Shown here: positions 1 through 5,464 of the stretch, in pieces
How the letters are laid out: each line of letters opens with the position of its first letter
Numbering within the stretch: the stretch's first letter is position 1
NCBI GenBank assembly: GCA_009692275.1
Contig: SHZL01000192.1
Coordinates: forward strand, 1 to 5,464
DNA length: 5,464 nucleotides
Direction: 5' to 3'
DNA from: Lysobacterales bacterium
Lineage (GTDB): Bacteria > Pseudomonadota > Gammaproteobacteria > Xanthomonadales > SZUA-36
The notes under the pieces: generated by a model
What the model saw: only the letters and a program-made list of their open reading frames with translations
Told to the model about the DNA's origin: nothing
The model's database searches: none
Made by a program: the position numbers and the translations under genes

Positions 1-449
1 AGGTCGATATAGACCTTGCTATCAGCTGCGCAATAGAACGGCCCCATGGCTGACTGGCCCATGCCACAGCCTGTCGGGTAGCTGTCGGTGTAGATCACCA
101 GCCTGGGTTCTTCGTACTGGCCGTTGTGGCGGGCAAATTCGGCGGTCCACACGTCTTCGGTATCCGCCAGCGCCACGGTAACAAAATCGTATAACTCCTG
201 CTCCTCCGCGGTGGCCTGGTAGGGAGTGTTCGTGGTTTGCGCAGGGCCACCGGTGAGTTGGTTGGGATCGATCAGGCCGGCCTGCCACAGGATCACCCCC
301 AGTACGATCATAACCAGGATGCCCTTGATGCCAAAGCGGCGCCCAACCAGGCTGAGCAACATGCCGGCGCCGGCTGAGGAGCCACCCATGCTCCTCGAAC
401 CGCGGGCATCATCTACATTGCTGCTGGACCTTCTGCCTTTCCATTCCAT
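1..449 (-). CDS. ypfJ: YpfJ-family neutral zinc metallopeptidase, N-terminal part (cut by window edge)
   Basis: Reading the minus strand from the ATG at 449 gives 149 open codons that run off the left edge, so only the N-terminal half is present. The protein begins MEWKGRR, close to the MRWQGRR start I recall for E. coli YpfJ. A Gly/Ser/Ala-rich stretch follows, then one membrane segment at about residues 41-57 (IKGILVMIVLGVILWQA). After it comes the conserved family block TGCGMGQSAMGPFYC (126-140) and VYID (146-149). The family (putative neutral zinc metallopeptidase, Pfam Zn_peptidase) has an HExxH-type zinc site further on, which would lie outside this window, so catalytic competence cannot be judged. 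The start is supported by AGGGGAG six bases upstream on the minus strand. Topology is probably a single N-terminal anchor with the peptidase domain in the periplasm. It is divergent from the cupin gene. The physiological substrate is unknown; family assignment is confident. Confidence 0.9.
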   Translation of the reverse strand, partial: MEWKGRRSSSNVDDARGSRSMGGSSAGAGMLLSLVGRRFGIKGILVMIVLGVILWQAGLIDPNQLTGGPAQTTNTPYQATAEEQELYDFVTVALADTEDVWTAEFARHNGQYEEPRLVIYTDSYPTGCGMGQSAMGPFYCAADSKVYID

Positions 450-594
450 GCTTGACTCCCCTGACTGATCCCTGGATTCGACCCCTGGATAAAACATTCG
501 CGCTTTGCACGAACATGTTTGTATCATACCCGTGGCGAGGCAAAGCAACCAAGGCAACAGACCGGAACGCGCCCGTTAAGCCGGAGTATCAGCG
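450..594. promoter_or_regulatory. Divergent intergenic region with overlapping -10-like hexamers
   Basis: This 145-bp spacer separates the minus-strand metallopeptidase from the plus-strand cupin gene, so it should carry promoters for both. TATCAT at 522-527 (plus) and TATGAT read from 528 to 523 (minus) are -10-like hexamers that overlap almost completely. An 8-bp palindrome AACATGTT lies beside them at 512-519. No convincing -35 element was found at normal spacing on either strand, so these are weak candidates only. The cupin ribosome binding site is GGAG at 583-586. Confidence 0.25.
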
Positions 595-1020
595 ATGAAA
601 AAAAGTTATCAACTGCAACGCTTGAGCGCGAGCCTGATCGCATTGCTGCTGCTTGCTGCAGGGGTCGTGTCGACGGCCATGGCCGCCAGGCTGCCCGATC
701 TTCCCCAGGCTTTCGACGCAGGCTGGAAGGGTGAAAAAACCTGCGAAGTACTGTACGAAACGGAGACCGTGCGGGTAGGGCGGTGCAGTTTCGCCCCCGG
801 CGTTGGACATGAAAAACATTATCATTACCCGCATTTTGGTTACGTGCTGGCAGGCAGCACGATGCAAATCACCGATGACGAGGGGGTTGTTGAAGTGCGC
901 AAGGTCATCACCGGAAGCACATGGTCTACCAGCGAAATTACCATCCATGAAGCGCTGAATATTGGCGATACGACCACCAGCTACCTGATCGTGGAACCCA
1001 AATACACTCTAACCGAGTAA
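595..1020 (+). CDS. Exported small cupin-domain protein
   Basis: A 141-aa single-domain cupin with a Sec signal peptide: basic N-terminus (MKK), hydrophobic core around residues 12-25 and a likely cleavage site AMA|A at 30/31. The mature protein is one beta-barrel cupin. Motif 1 is at 69-87, with G69, H75, H77 and G87. The position normally held by glutamate is histidine (H80), and H72 is also nearby. Motif 2 runs from G107 to N122 and supplies H118. H75, H77, H80 and H118 could bind a metal, giving an all-histidine site. Two cysteines (C50, C64) could form a disulfide in the periplasm. The ATG is preceded by GGAG eight bases upstream. The stop lies 6 nt before the amidohydrolase start, so the two are almost certainly co-transcribed. 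The reaction is unknown: small cupins include dioxygenases, isomerases and non-catalytic binders. Cupin fold is confident; function is not. Confidence 0.87.
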   Translation: MKKSYQLQRLSASLIALLLLAAGVVSTAMAARLPDLPQAFDAGWKGEKTCEVLYETETVRVGRCSFAPGVGHEKHYHYPHFGYVLAGSTMQITDDEGVVEVRKVITGSTWSTSEITIHEALNIGDTTTSYLIVEPKYTLTE

Positions 1021-1026
1021 CGCAGA

Positions 1027-2364
1027 ATGAAAATTTTTACTGCCATCGCGCTGGGTATTCTTACCCAGTATTGTTTCGCCACTGAACGGCCGGCTTTAGT
1101 CGAAGATGCACCCTACGCTCCCGACTCCGGCAGCATGATCATCCGTTGCGGGCATTTGATTGACGGGGTAAGTGCTGTCCCCAGAGACAATGCGACCATT
1201 GTGATTGAGCACGGCTGGATCGTCAGCCTTTCATTTGGGACACAGGTGATTGCTGATCTGCCGGTGCTGGACTTGTCAGGGCAAACCTGCCTGCCGGGGT
1301 TGATCGACATGCATACCCATATCCTGGAAGTTCCGTCCAATACCGCCGACCAGACGCAAATATTCAAGCACACACTGGAAAGCACGCTGGCAACCGGGAA
1401 AGAGATGAGCCTGGTAACCCTGAAAGCGGGGTTCACCACAGTGCGAAATGTCGGCACTTACTATGGCATGGCCGAATTTCAACTGCGTGACCTGATCAAC
1501 GCCGGCGAAGTGATCGGCCCGCGCATGCAGGCGGCTGGTTTTTACCTGACCATTCCCGGTGGTGGCGGCGACTTGCTCACACCGGGCATCAAGGAAAGCG
1601 ACATTCCTGACTACCTGCACCTCGGGATTGCGCGGGGACCGGAGCAGTTCCGGCAAAAGGCCCAGCTTGCCGTCGCTAGCGGCGCCGACCTGCTCAAGCT
1701 GATTGCCTCGGGCGCAGTGCTGGCCTACGGTGGCGTTCCGGGTTCGCCGGAAATGACGCCCGAAGAAATTGCGGCAGCCGTGAAAGTCGGACATGCGGCC
1801 GGTATTCGTGTCGCTGCCCATGCTCATGGCGCACAGTCGATCAAGGAAGCCATCCTGGCGGGCGCGGACACGATCGAGCATGCCTCCCTGATCGATGATG
1901 AAGGCATTGCGCTGGCGCGCGAACGCAATGTGGCCTTGTCGATGGATATCTACAATGGCGACTGGATTGCGGTTGAAGGCAAAAAGGCCCACTGGCCGGA
2001 AGAATTCCTGCGCAAGAACGATGAGACCACGCTGGCCCAGCGGCAGAATTTTCGCAAGGCTCACGCTGCCGGAGTGCCCATCGTGTTCGGTACGGACGCC
2101 GCGGTCTATCCGCATGGCCTGAATGCGCGCCAATTCGCCTACATGGTGGAATGGGGCATGACCCCGATGGAAGCCATCCAGGCAGCCACATCCATTGCGG
2201 CCCGGTACATGGGCTGGAATAAGATCACCGGCAGCATTGGTCCGGGCATGTTTGGCGATGTCATCGCCGTCAGCGGCGATCCGCTGCAGGACATCAGCGT
2301 GCTGGAGCACGTTGATGTAGTGGTGAAAGGCGGCCTCTTGTTCAAACAGACCGTGGCCCGGTAG
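1027..2364 (+). CDS. Exported metal-dependent amidohydrolase (imidazolonepropionase/prolidase-like)
   Basis: A 445-aa amidohydrolase-superfamily enzyme with a TIM-barrel and the flanking beta-sandwich typical of the imidazolonepropionase-like and Xaa-Pro dipeptidase-like group. The metal ligands can be read in order: H96-T-H98 in GLIDMHTH, K224 in DLLKLIASGA (the usual carboxylated lysine of a binuclear site), H265 (with H267) in AAHAHG, H285 in DTIEHAS and D357 in GTDAAVYPHG. The block AGFTTVRNVG (134-143) is also typical. Residues 1-19 form a signal peptide with probable cleavage after CFA; the cysteine context is not a lipobox. Length is normal and all key residues are present, so it should be active. 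Characterised relatives cleave Xaa-Pro or Xaa-Arg/Lys dipeptides and N-acyl amino acids, but the substrate cannot be read from sequence. It sits 6 nt after the cupin and 8 nt before the BCCT transporter. No clear Shine-Dalgarno is visible apart from GAG at the end of the cupin gene, suggesting translational coupling. Confidence 0.92.
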   Translation: MKIFTAIALGILTQYCFATERPALVEDAPYAPDSGSMIIRCGHLIDGVSAVPRDNATIVIEHGWIVSLSFGTQVIADLPVLDLSGQTCLPGLIDMHTHILEVPSNTADQTQIFKHTLESTLATGKEMSLVTLKAGFTTVRNVGTYYGMAEFQLRDLINAGEVIGPRMQAAGFYLTIPGGGGDLLTPGIKESDIPDYLHLGIARGPEQFRQKAQLAVASGADLLKLIASGAVLAYGGVPGSPEMTPEEIAAAVKVGHAAGIRVAAHAHGAQSIKEAILAGADTIEHASLIDDEGIALARERNVALSMDIYNGDWIAVEGKKAHWPEEFLRKNDETTLAQRQNFRKAHAAGVPIVFGTDAAVYPHGLNARQFAYMVEWGMTPMEAIQAATSIAARYMGWNKITGSIGPGMFGDVIAVSGDPLQDISVLEHVDVVVKGGLLFKQTVAR

Positions 2365-2372
2365 CTGCCGCC

Positions 2373-3860
2373 ATGGCCATGCGCATTGCGGCCATCCTGA
2401 TCGCACTGACCGGCCTGCTGGTGCTGGTATTTCCCGAATCTGCAACGGCCACCATTGGTACTGCCACGGCCTGGTTCATTACCATTCTTGGCTGGCCTGT
2501 TTTGTGGCTGTCCAGCCTGCTGCTTTTGTTATGTGTTTTCCTGGTGTTGGGGCCCTGGGGCAGCCTGCGCCTGGGAACAGATGATGAGCGGCCTGAGTTT
2601 GGTACCTTCTCCTGGCTGTCCATGCTGTTTGCTGCAGGTATGGGCTCCGGGCTGGTGTTCTGGGGAGTGGCTGAGCCGCTGACGCATTTCTCCAGTCCGC
2701 CGGTTGCCGGGCAGCCTGCGGCCCTGCAGTACAGCACCGCCATGGCGGTTACCTACTTCCACTGGGGCTTGCACGCGTGGGCGATCTACGCCGTTTCCGG
2801 CCTGGTGGTGGCATGGTTTACGTATCGCTTTGCGGCGCCGGAGGCGCCGTCCGGCGCCTTGCAGGAAGGATTGAAAGACTGGCTGCGCCCATCCTGGCTC
2901 AGCGCCCTCGGTGCAACCGCCAACGTGGTTGCCATTGCAGCAGTGGTGTTCGGTGTGGCCGGTGCATTGGCCAACGGCACGATGTTGATCCATCACGGCC
3001 TGGACAAGGCCTCTGGCCGGGAATTGCCGGTTGCCGGCAGCTATGCGCTCATCCTCTCCGCCATGGGCATTGCTTTCCTGGCCTCTGCCAACTCGGGAAT
3101 CCAGCGCGGCATCCTGTGGCTCAGCAACGGTAACGTCCTGCTGGCTGTGCTCTTGCTGCTGGCTGTGTTGTGGCAACAGGATGCCGGCATTGCCCTGAAT
3201 TCATTGTGGGATGGCCTGCTGCAATACGCCAAAATCCTGCCGCAGTGGTCGGTCCACCAGGCCGTGGTGAATGCCAGCCTGGACTGGTCTGGTGGCTGGA
3301 CCATCACCTATCTTTTGTGGTGGATCGCCTGGACACCCTTTGTGGGCATTTTCATCGCCCGCATCAGTCGTGGACGCAGCATCCGCGGCTATATCCTGGG
3401 CGTGGTGGGCGTGCCGGTGGCGTTTACCCTGGTTTGGTTTGCGGTAATGGGCGGCGGCGCGTTCGCCTACGATGCCAGCCATGGAGGGGTGTTGCTGCAG
3501 GCGGTATCGCACGACTACACCGCACCCTTGTTCCTATGGCTTTCGGACATGGGTAGCTGGGGCAGCAGCTTAAGTTACATGGCCTGCCTGTTGCTGTTTG
3601 TTTTCCTGGTCACCAGCGCGGATTCGGCCTCTTATGTCATGGGCATGCTCAGCCGCAACGGCGATCCTGATCCTCCCATGCGCAACAAAATGATCTGGGG
3701 CGGCGTGACAGTCCTGCTTGCAGGGGGTCTGCTGGCGCGGAGGTCAGCGGACGTGAACAAGGCCGTGGCCATTGCCGGTGCCATACCGTATACGCTGCTG
3801 CTGATGTTGCAGCTTTTGGCCTGGGGCAGGAGCTTCTGGCGCACTGCCCTGAAGAAATGA
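2373..3860 (+). CDS. BCCT-family transporter for betaine/carnitine/choline-type substrates
   Basis: A 495-aa inner-membrane transporter of the betaine/carnitine/choline family with about 12 hydrophobic segments. Signature blocks in order: FGTFSWLSMLFAAGMGSGL (76-94), GVAEPLTH (98-105), HWGLHAWAIY (130-139), WWIAWTPFVGIF (316-327) and TSADSASYVMGM (414-425). By spacing, W131, W136 and Y139 match the BetP TM4 aromatic-box residues W189, W194 and Y197, while W316, W317 and W320 match W373, W374 and W377. This favours a trimethylammonium substrate. A87, M90, F411, T414 and S415 line up with the BetP Na2 sodium site, favouring sodium coupling. These alignments are by eye, with BetP numbering from memory. 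The N-terminal and C-terminal cytoplasmic tails are very short, unlike the osmosensing BetP, so the role is more likely nutrient uptake than osmoregulation. No good Shine-Dalgarno precedes the ATG; a second in-frame ATG lies at 2379. The gene is 8 nt from the amidohydrolase, suggesting coupled translation. Confidence 0.93.
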   Translation: MAMRIAAILIALTGLLVLVFPESATATIGTATAWFITILGWPVLWLSSLLLLLCVFLVLGPWGSLRLGTDDERPEFGTFSWLSMLFAAGMGSGLVFWGVAEPLTHFSSPPVAGQPAALQYSTAMAVTYFHWGLHAWAIYAVSGLVVAWFTYRFAAPEAPSGALQEGLKDWLRPSWLSALGATANVVAIAAVVFGVAGALANGTMLIHHGLDKASGRELPVAGSYALILSAMGIAFLASANSGIQRGILWLSNGNVLLAVLLLLAVLWQQDAGIALNSLWDGLLQYAKILPQWSVHQAVVNASLDWSGGWTITYLLWWIAWTPFVGIFIARISRGRSIRGYILGVVGVPVAFTLVWFAVMGGGAFAYDASHGGVLLQAVSHDYTAPLFLWLSDMGSWGSSLSYMACLLLFVFLVTSADSASYVMGMLSRNGDPDPPMRNKMIWGGVTVLLAGGLLARRSADVNKAVAIAGAIPYTLLLMLQLLAWGRSFWRTALKK

Positions 3861-3911
3861 AGCCATGGCCTGACTCATTTGGGAGTACTATTTGTCTTGA
3901 ACCGCATTGTC

Positions 3912-3919
3912 GGGAGGAG
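3912..3919 (+). promoter_or_regulatory. Strong ribosome binding site of the 48-aa gene
   Basis: GGGAGGAG ends two bases before the ATG at 3922, with the GGAGG core four bases upstream of it. This is the best Shine-Dalgarno match in the window and is the main support for calling the short gene that follows. Confidence 0.7.
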
Positions 3920-3921
3920 CC

Positions 3922-4068
3922 ATGACCATTTGTCCCGTTGCATTAGCCGTAGGGTGCAAGAAATGCCCCGTTTTTTCCATTTGCCCGCTAAAGTCGGTGA
4001 TTGGCGACCACAAAAAGGGGGCGACGCCGTCCTCCGCGCCAGGTGCAAAAAAGAAAGAGGGAAACTAG
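3922..4068 (+). CDS. Small cysteine-rich protein, 48 aa, function unknown
   Basis: A short open frame from ATG 3922 to TAG 4066-4068. The first half is compact and patterned: Cys at 4, 12, 15 and 21 (C-x7-C-x2-C-x5-C), three of them followed by proline (CP at 4, 15, 21), ending in PLKSVIGD (22-29). The second half, from residue 30, is lysine, proline and alanine rich and looks disordered. There is no signal peptide or convincing membrane segment, so a cytoplasmic location is likely. Four cysteines including a CxxC could bind zinc or an iron-sulfur cluster, or act in redox chemistry; this is inference. The pattern resembles small conserved hypothetical proteins of proteobacteria, but I cannot name a family. 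It lies 61 nt after the BCCT stop and 126 nt before the bactofilin. It may be read through from the upstream operon or have its own promoter; no clear promoter was seen. Confidence rests on the ribosome binding site and the cysteine spacing. Confidence 0.72.
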   Translation: MTICPVALAVGCKKCPVFSICPLKSVIGDHKKGATPSSAPGAKKKEGN

Positions 4069-4074
4069 TCGGAG

Positions 4075-4092
4075 GCCGCCGCGCAAGGCGGT
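4075..4092 (+). terminator. GC-rich hairpin after the small gene, possible weak terminator
   Basis: GCCGCC (4075-4080) pairs with GGCGGT (4087-4092) around a GCGCAA loop, six bases after the stop of the 48-aa gene. No T-run follows, so it is not a standard intrinsic terminator. It could attenuate transcription, protect a transcript 3' end, or be incidental. Confidence 0.3.
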
Positions 4093-4194
4093 AGCCCAGG
4101 TTATATACGGAAGGCGCGTAATCTGCTGGCCTCGTTCCTTGCATATTGGTAGGATGTGAAATCCTGAATATTCACCCCGTAAATGGAACCCGCC

Positions 4195-4830
4195 ATGTTT
4201 GACAAACATAAAGCCAGCAAGACCAGTGAACCCCGGATGGTAGAACCTGAATTGGCACCACGCACCAGCCCGCAGGGCTCGCCTGCTTTTGCGGTGGCCG
4301 GCAAAGCTGCTGTTATCGGACCGGGAATTGTGATTGACGGAGATATCAGCGGCAGCGAAAACCTCGTCATAGAAGGCAAAGTCAGGGGCCGCATTCACCT
4401 CGTTTCACACGAAGTTACCGTGGGACAGTCGGGTGAAGTCAACGCGGATATATCGGCCAAGGTGATACGCGTGGCCGGGAAGATCAAGGGTGACCTTAGT
4501 GGCAAGGAAAAGGTCATCATCAGCAGTACCGGCAATGTTCACGGCAATATCGTAGCGCCCAGGATGCTGCTGGAAGATGGGGCGGTTTTTAAGGGCAGCA
4601 TTGACATGGATCCACGTGAACCGGCATCACAAGCTGTGGCACAAGCTGTGGCACAAGCTGTGGCGCCGGCTGTGGCTCAACCTGTGGCCCAGTCCGCCAG
4701 CAGGGCAGCTGCGCCAAATTCGGTGGCAACATCGGCGGCGGCGGCGGCAAAGGCCGGCGCTTCAGCCGAGCCTAATGCCACTCCGAATCCTTCCAGTAAG
4801 GCCCCGGACCTTGCACTGAAAAGCGGTTAA
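4195..4830 (+). CDS. Bactofilin (polymer-forming cytoskeletal protein)
   Basis: A 211-aa bactofilin (Pfam bactofilin, formerly DUF583). After a polar N-terminal tail (1-35), the right-handed beta-helix core spans about residues 38-138. Its repeated hydrophobic-glycine rungs are visible in IGPGIVIDGDISGSENLVI, GKVRGRI, VTVGQSGEVNADI, VIRVAGKIKGDL, VIISSTGNVHGNI and MLLEDGAVFKGSIDM. Bactofilins self-assemble without nucleotide into filaments at the inner face of the membrane and scaffold cell-wall, shape, polar or motility functions. The C-terminal 70 residues are low-complexity Ala/Pro/Gln/Val, with five four-residue (Q/P)(A/P)VA units at 146-165. I chose ATG 4195 because family members usually begin MF plus basic residues and TGGAA sits six bases upstream. 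ATG 4183 in the same frame would add MEPA but has no ribosome binding site. The methyltransferase-like gene follows 83 nt downstream and may share the transcript. Family call is very sure; specific role is unknown. Confidence 0.92.
   Translation: MFDKHKASKTSEPRMVEPELAPRTSPQGSPAFAVAGKAAVIGPGIVIDGDISGSENLVIEGKVRGRIHLVSHEVTVGQSGEVNADISAKVIRVAGKIKGDLSGKEKVIISSTGNVHGNIVAPRMLLEDGAVFKGSIDMDPREPASQAVAQAVAQAVAPAVAQPVAQSASRAAAPNSVATSAAAAAKAGASAEPNATPNPSSKAPDLALKSG
4629..4688 (+). repeat. 12-bp tandem repeat inside the bactofilin tail
   Basis: Five consecutive 12-bp units: ACAAGCTGTGGC three times exactly (4629-4664), then GCCGGCTGTGGC and TCAACCTGTGGC, which keep the TGTGGC half. They encode QAVA, QAVA, QAVA, PAVA and QPVA. 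The unit is a multiple of three, so copy-number changes would lengthen or shorten the disordered tail without breaking the frame. Confidence 0.9.
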
Positions 4831-4900
4831 CCGCAAAGGTCGCTGCATGGGCTGGTAATCGGCCTGTGCATCAATTATCAGCATGAGCAATAGCAATAGC

Positions 4901-4905
4901 AGGAG
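4901..4905 (+). promoter_or_regulatory. Ribosome binding site that fixes a TTG start
   Basis: AGGAG at 4901-4905 is eight bases before TTG 4914. The frame is closed upstream by a TGA at 4884-4886, and no ATG or GTG lies between that stop and the conserved part of the protein. This site therefore decides the start of the downstream gene. Confidence 0.7.
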
Positions 4906-4913
4906 TTAGCTTC

Positions 4914-5464
4914 TTGAGCCTGGCAGTACGAGAGCAGGGTAAGGGGCCCGGGACGATAGCGGAAGGACGCAGTGACGGGCGCCAGGCGAGCAAATTATTG
5001 CCGCTGCTGCTGGACCAGATCGATTCCAAACGCCGTATCACGGTGCTGGAGTTGGGCCGGGCACAGCCCGAGACCATTCATTTTTTTTCTTCCTTCCGCT
5101 GCAAAATTCATGTGGTAGACCTGTATTCCGAACTGCACGCAGGCAGGTTCGACCGCAGTTCTTCAGGCATGACGCTGCAGCGGCAATTCCAGGAGTTGTT
5201 CCATTTTGATAAAGGCACGGTGCTGGACGTTTGCCTGCTGTGGGACCTGCCACACTACCTGGAAGAGAAACTGCTGCGTGCATTCAGCAGCGCTTTGTGG
5301 CCATGGTTGCAACCAGGGTCCATGGCGCACGCTTTTGGCGTTCACAGCGCCGCCACCACGCTGCTGAATCGTGAGTACGGCATCATCGACAGCAAGACCA
5401 TTTCCGTGCGGCATCGATCGACGGAGCAGCTCAAGAACAGTCCCCACCCTCAATCCTTCATGCA
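4914..5464 (+). CDS. Methyltransferase-like Rossmann-fold protein, cut by right edge
   Basis: An open frame of 183 codons from TTG 4914 to the window end; the C-terminus is missing. After a polar N-terminus of about 25 residues comes an amphipathic stretch (LLPLLLDQI) and a Rossmann-like first strand and loop, ITVLELGRAQPET (42-54). A second strand ends in an acidic residue, KIHVVDL (64-70, D69), as in class I SAM-dependent methyltransferases where that acid binds the ribose. VLDVCLLWDLPHYLEEKLLRAF (103-124) resembles the motif IV/post-IV region, and LQPGSMAHAFGVHSA (132-146) the motif V-like strand. The glycine-rich motif I is degenerate (a single Gly, G48), so SAM binding is uncertain and it may be a non-catalytic relative. 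It follows the bactofilin by 83 nt on the same strand, suggesting co-expression. No signal peptide was seen. The reading frame is well supported; the biochemical function is tentative. Confidence 0.8.
   Translation, partial: MSLAVREQGKGPGTIAEGRSDGRQASKLLPLLLDQIDSKRRITVLELGRAQPETIHFFSSFRCKIHVVDLYSELHAGRFDRSSSGMTLQRQFQELFHFDKGTVLDVCLLWDLPHYLEEKLLRAFSSALWPWLQPGSMAHAFGVHSAATTLLNREYGIIDSKTISVRHRSTEQLKNSPHPQSFM

Noticed and set aside
1276..2445. Long minus-strand open frame of 389 codons
   Set aside because: It lies antisense to the amidohydrolase, whose metal-binding residues and family motifs are intact in the plus frame. The antisense product shows no recognisable domain and is an artefact of codon composition.
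2529..3176. Minus-strand open frame of 215 codons
   Set aside because: It is antisense to the BCCT transporter and has a His/Gln/Arg-rich composition typical of a shadow frame.
3952..3976. Possible intrinsic terminator: GGG-T-GC stem with GCCCC followed by GTTTTTT
   Set aside because: The stem is short and bulged, and it lies inside the well-supported 48-aa coding frame, where the T-run encodes Val-Phe-Ser.
4138..4170. Possible sigma-70 promoter with TTGCAT as -35 before the bactofilin
   Set aside because: No acceptable -10 hexamer lies 16-18 bases downstream of it.
3861..4194. Riboswitch or structured non-coding RNA between the transporter and the bactofilin
   Set aside because: I looked for conserved cores of cobalamin, TPP, glycine and cyclic-di-GMP riboswitches and saw none; most of the stretch is explained by the 48-aa gene.
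3988..4398. Minus-strand open frame of 136 codons covering the small-gene and bactofilin start region
   Set aside because: It overlaps both the 48-aa gene and the bactofilin start on the opposite strand and has no ribosome binding site or recognisable motif that I could see.
4883..4909. 8-codon upstream frame (MSNSNSRS) built on an AGCAAT repeat, overlapping the ribosome binding site of the TTG-started gene
   Set aside because: It could couple translation to the TTG start, but it has no ribosome binding site of its own and its composition only reflects the hexamer repeat.

Overview
The window looks like chromosomal DNA from a moderately GC-rich Gram-negative bacterium, probably a gammaproteobacterium. 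This rests on the gene families (a YpfJ-type metallopeptidase, a BCCT transporter, a bactofilin), the Sec-type signal peptides and the purine-rich ribosome binding sites. The exact lineage is inference. No rRNA, tRNA, CRISPR array, insertion sequence or phage gene was seen.

Layout: positions 1-449 (minus strand) hold the N-terminal part of a YpfJ-family neutral zinc metallopeptidase, which runs off the left edge before its catalytic motif. A 145-bp divergent intergenic region follows. Positions 595-3860 (plus strand) carry three tightly packed genes with gaps of 6 and 8 nt: a small exported cupin, an exported metal-dependent amidohydrolase, and a BCCT-family sodium-coupled transporter with an intact aromatic box for trimethylammonium compounds. 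Positions 3922-4068 encode a 48-residue cysteine-rich protein behind a very strong ribosome binding site. Positions 4195-4830 encode a bactofilin with a low-complexity tail containing a 12-bp tandem repeat. From 4914 a TTG-started gene for a methyltransferase-like Rossmann protein runs off the right edge.

Working together (inference): the cupin-amidohydrolase-BCCT cluster reads as a scavenging module. Two envelope proteins would process a conjugated or peptide-like compound outside the inner membrane, and the transporter would import a betaine, carnitine or choline-like product. The bactofilin would form a cell-shape or envelope scaffold. The methyltransferase-like gene follows it on the same strand and may be co-expressed.

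The least expected items are the exported cupin-amidohydrolase-BCCT arrangement and the 48-aa CP-rich mini-protein between it and the bactofilin.
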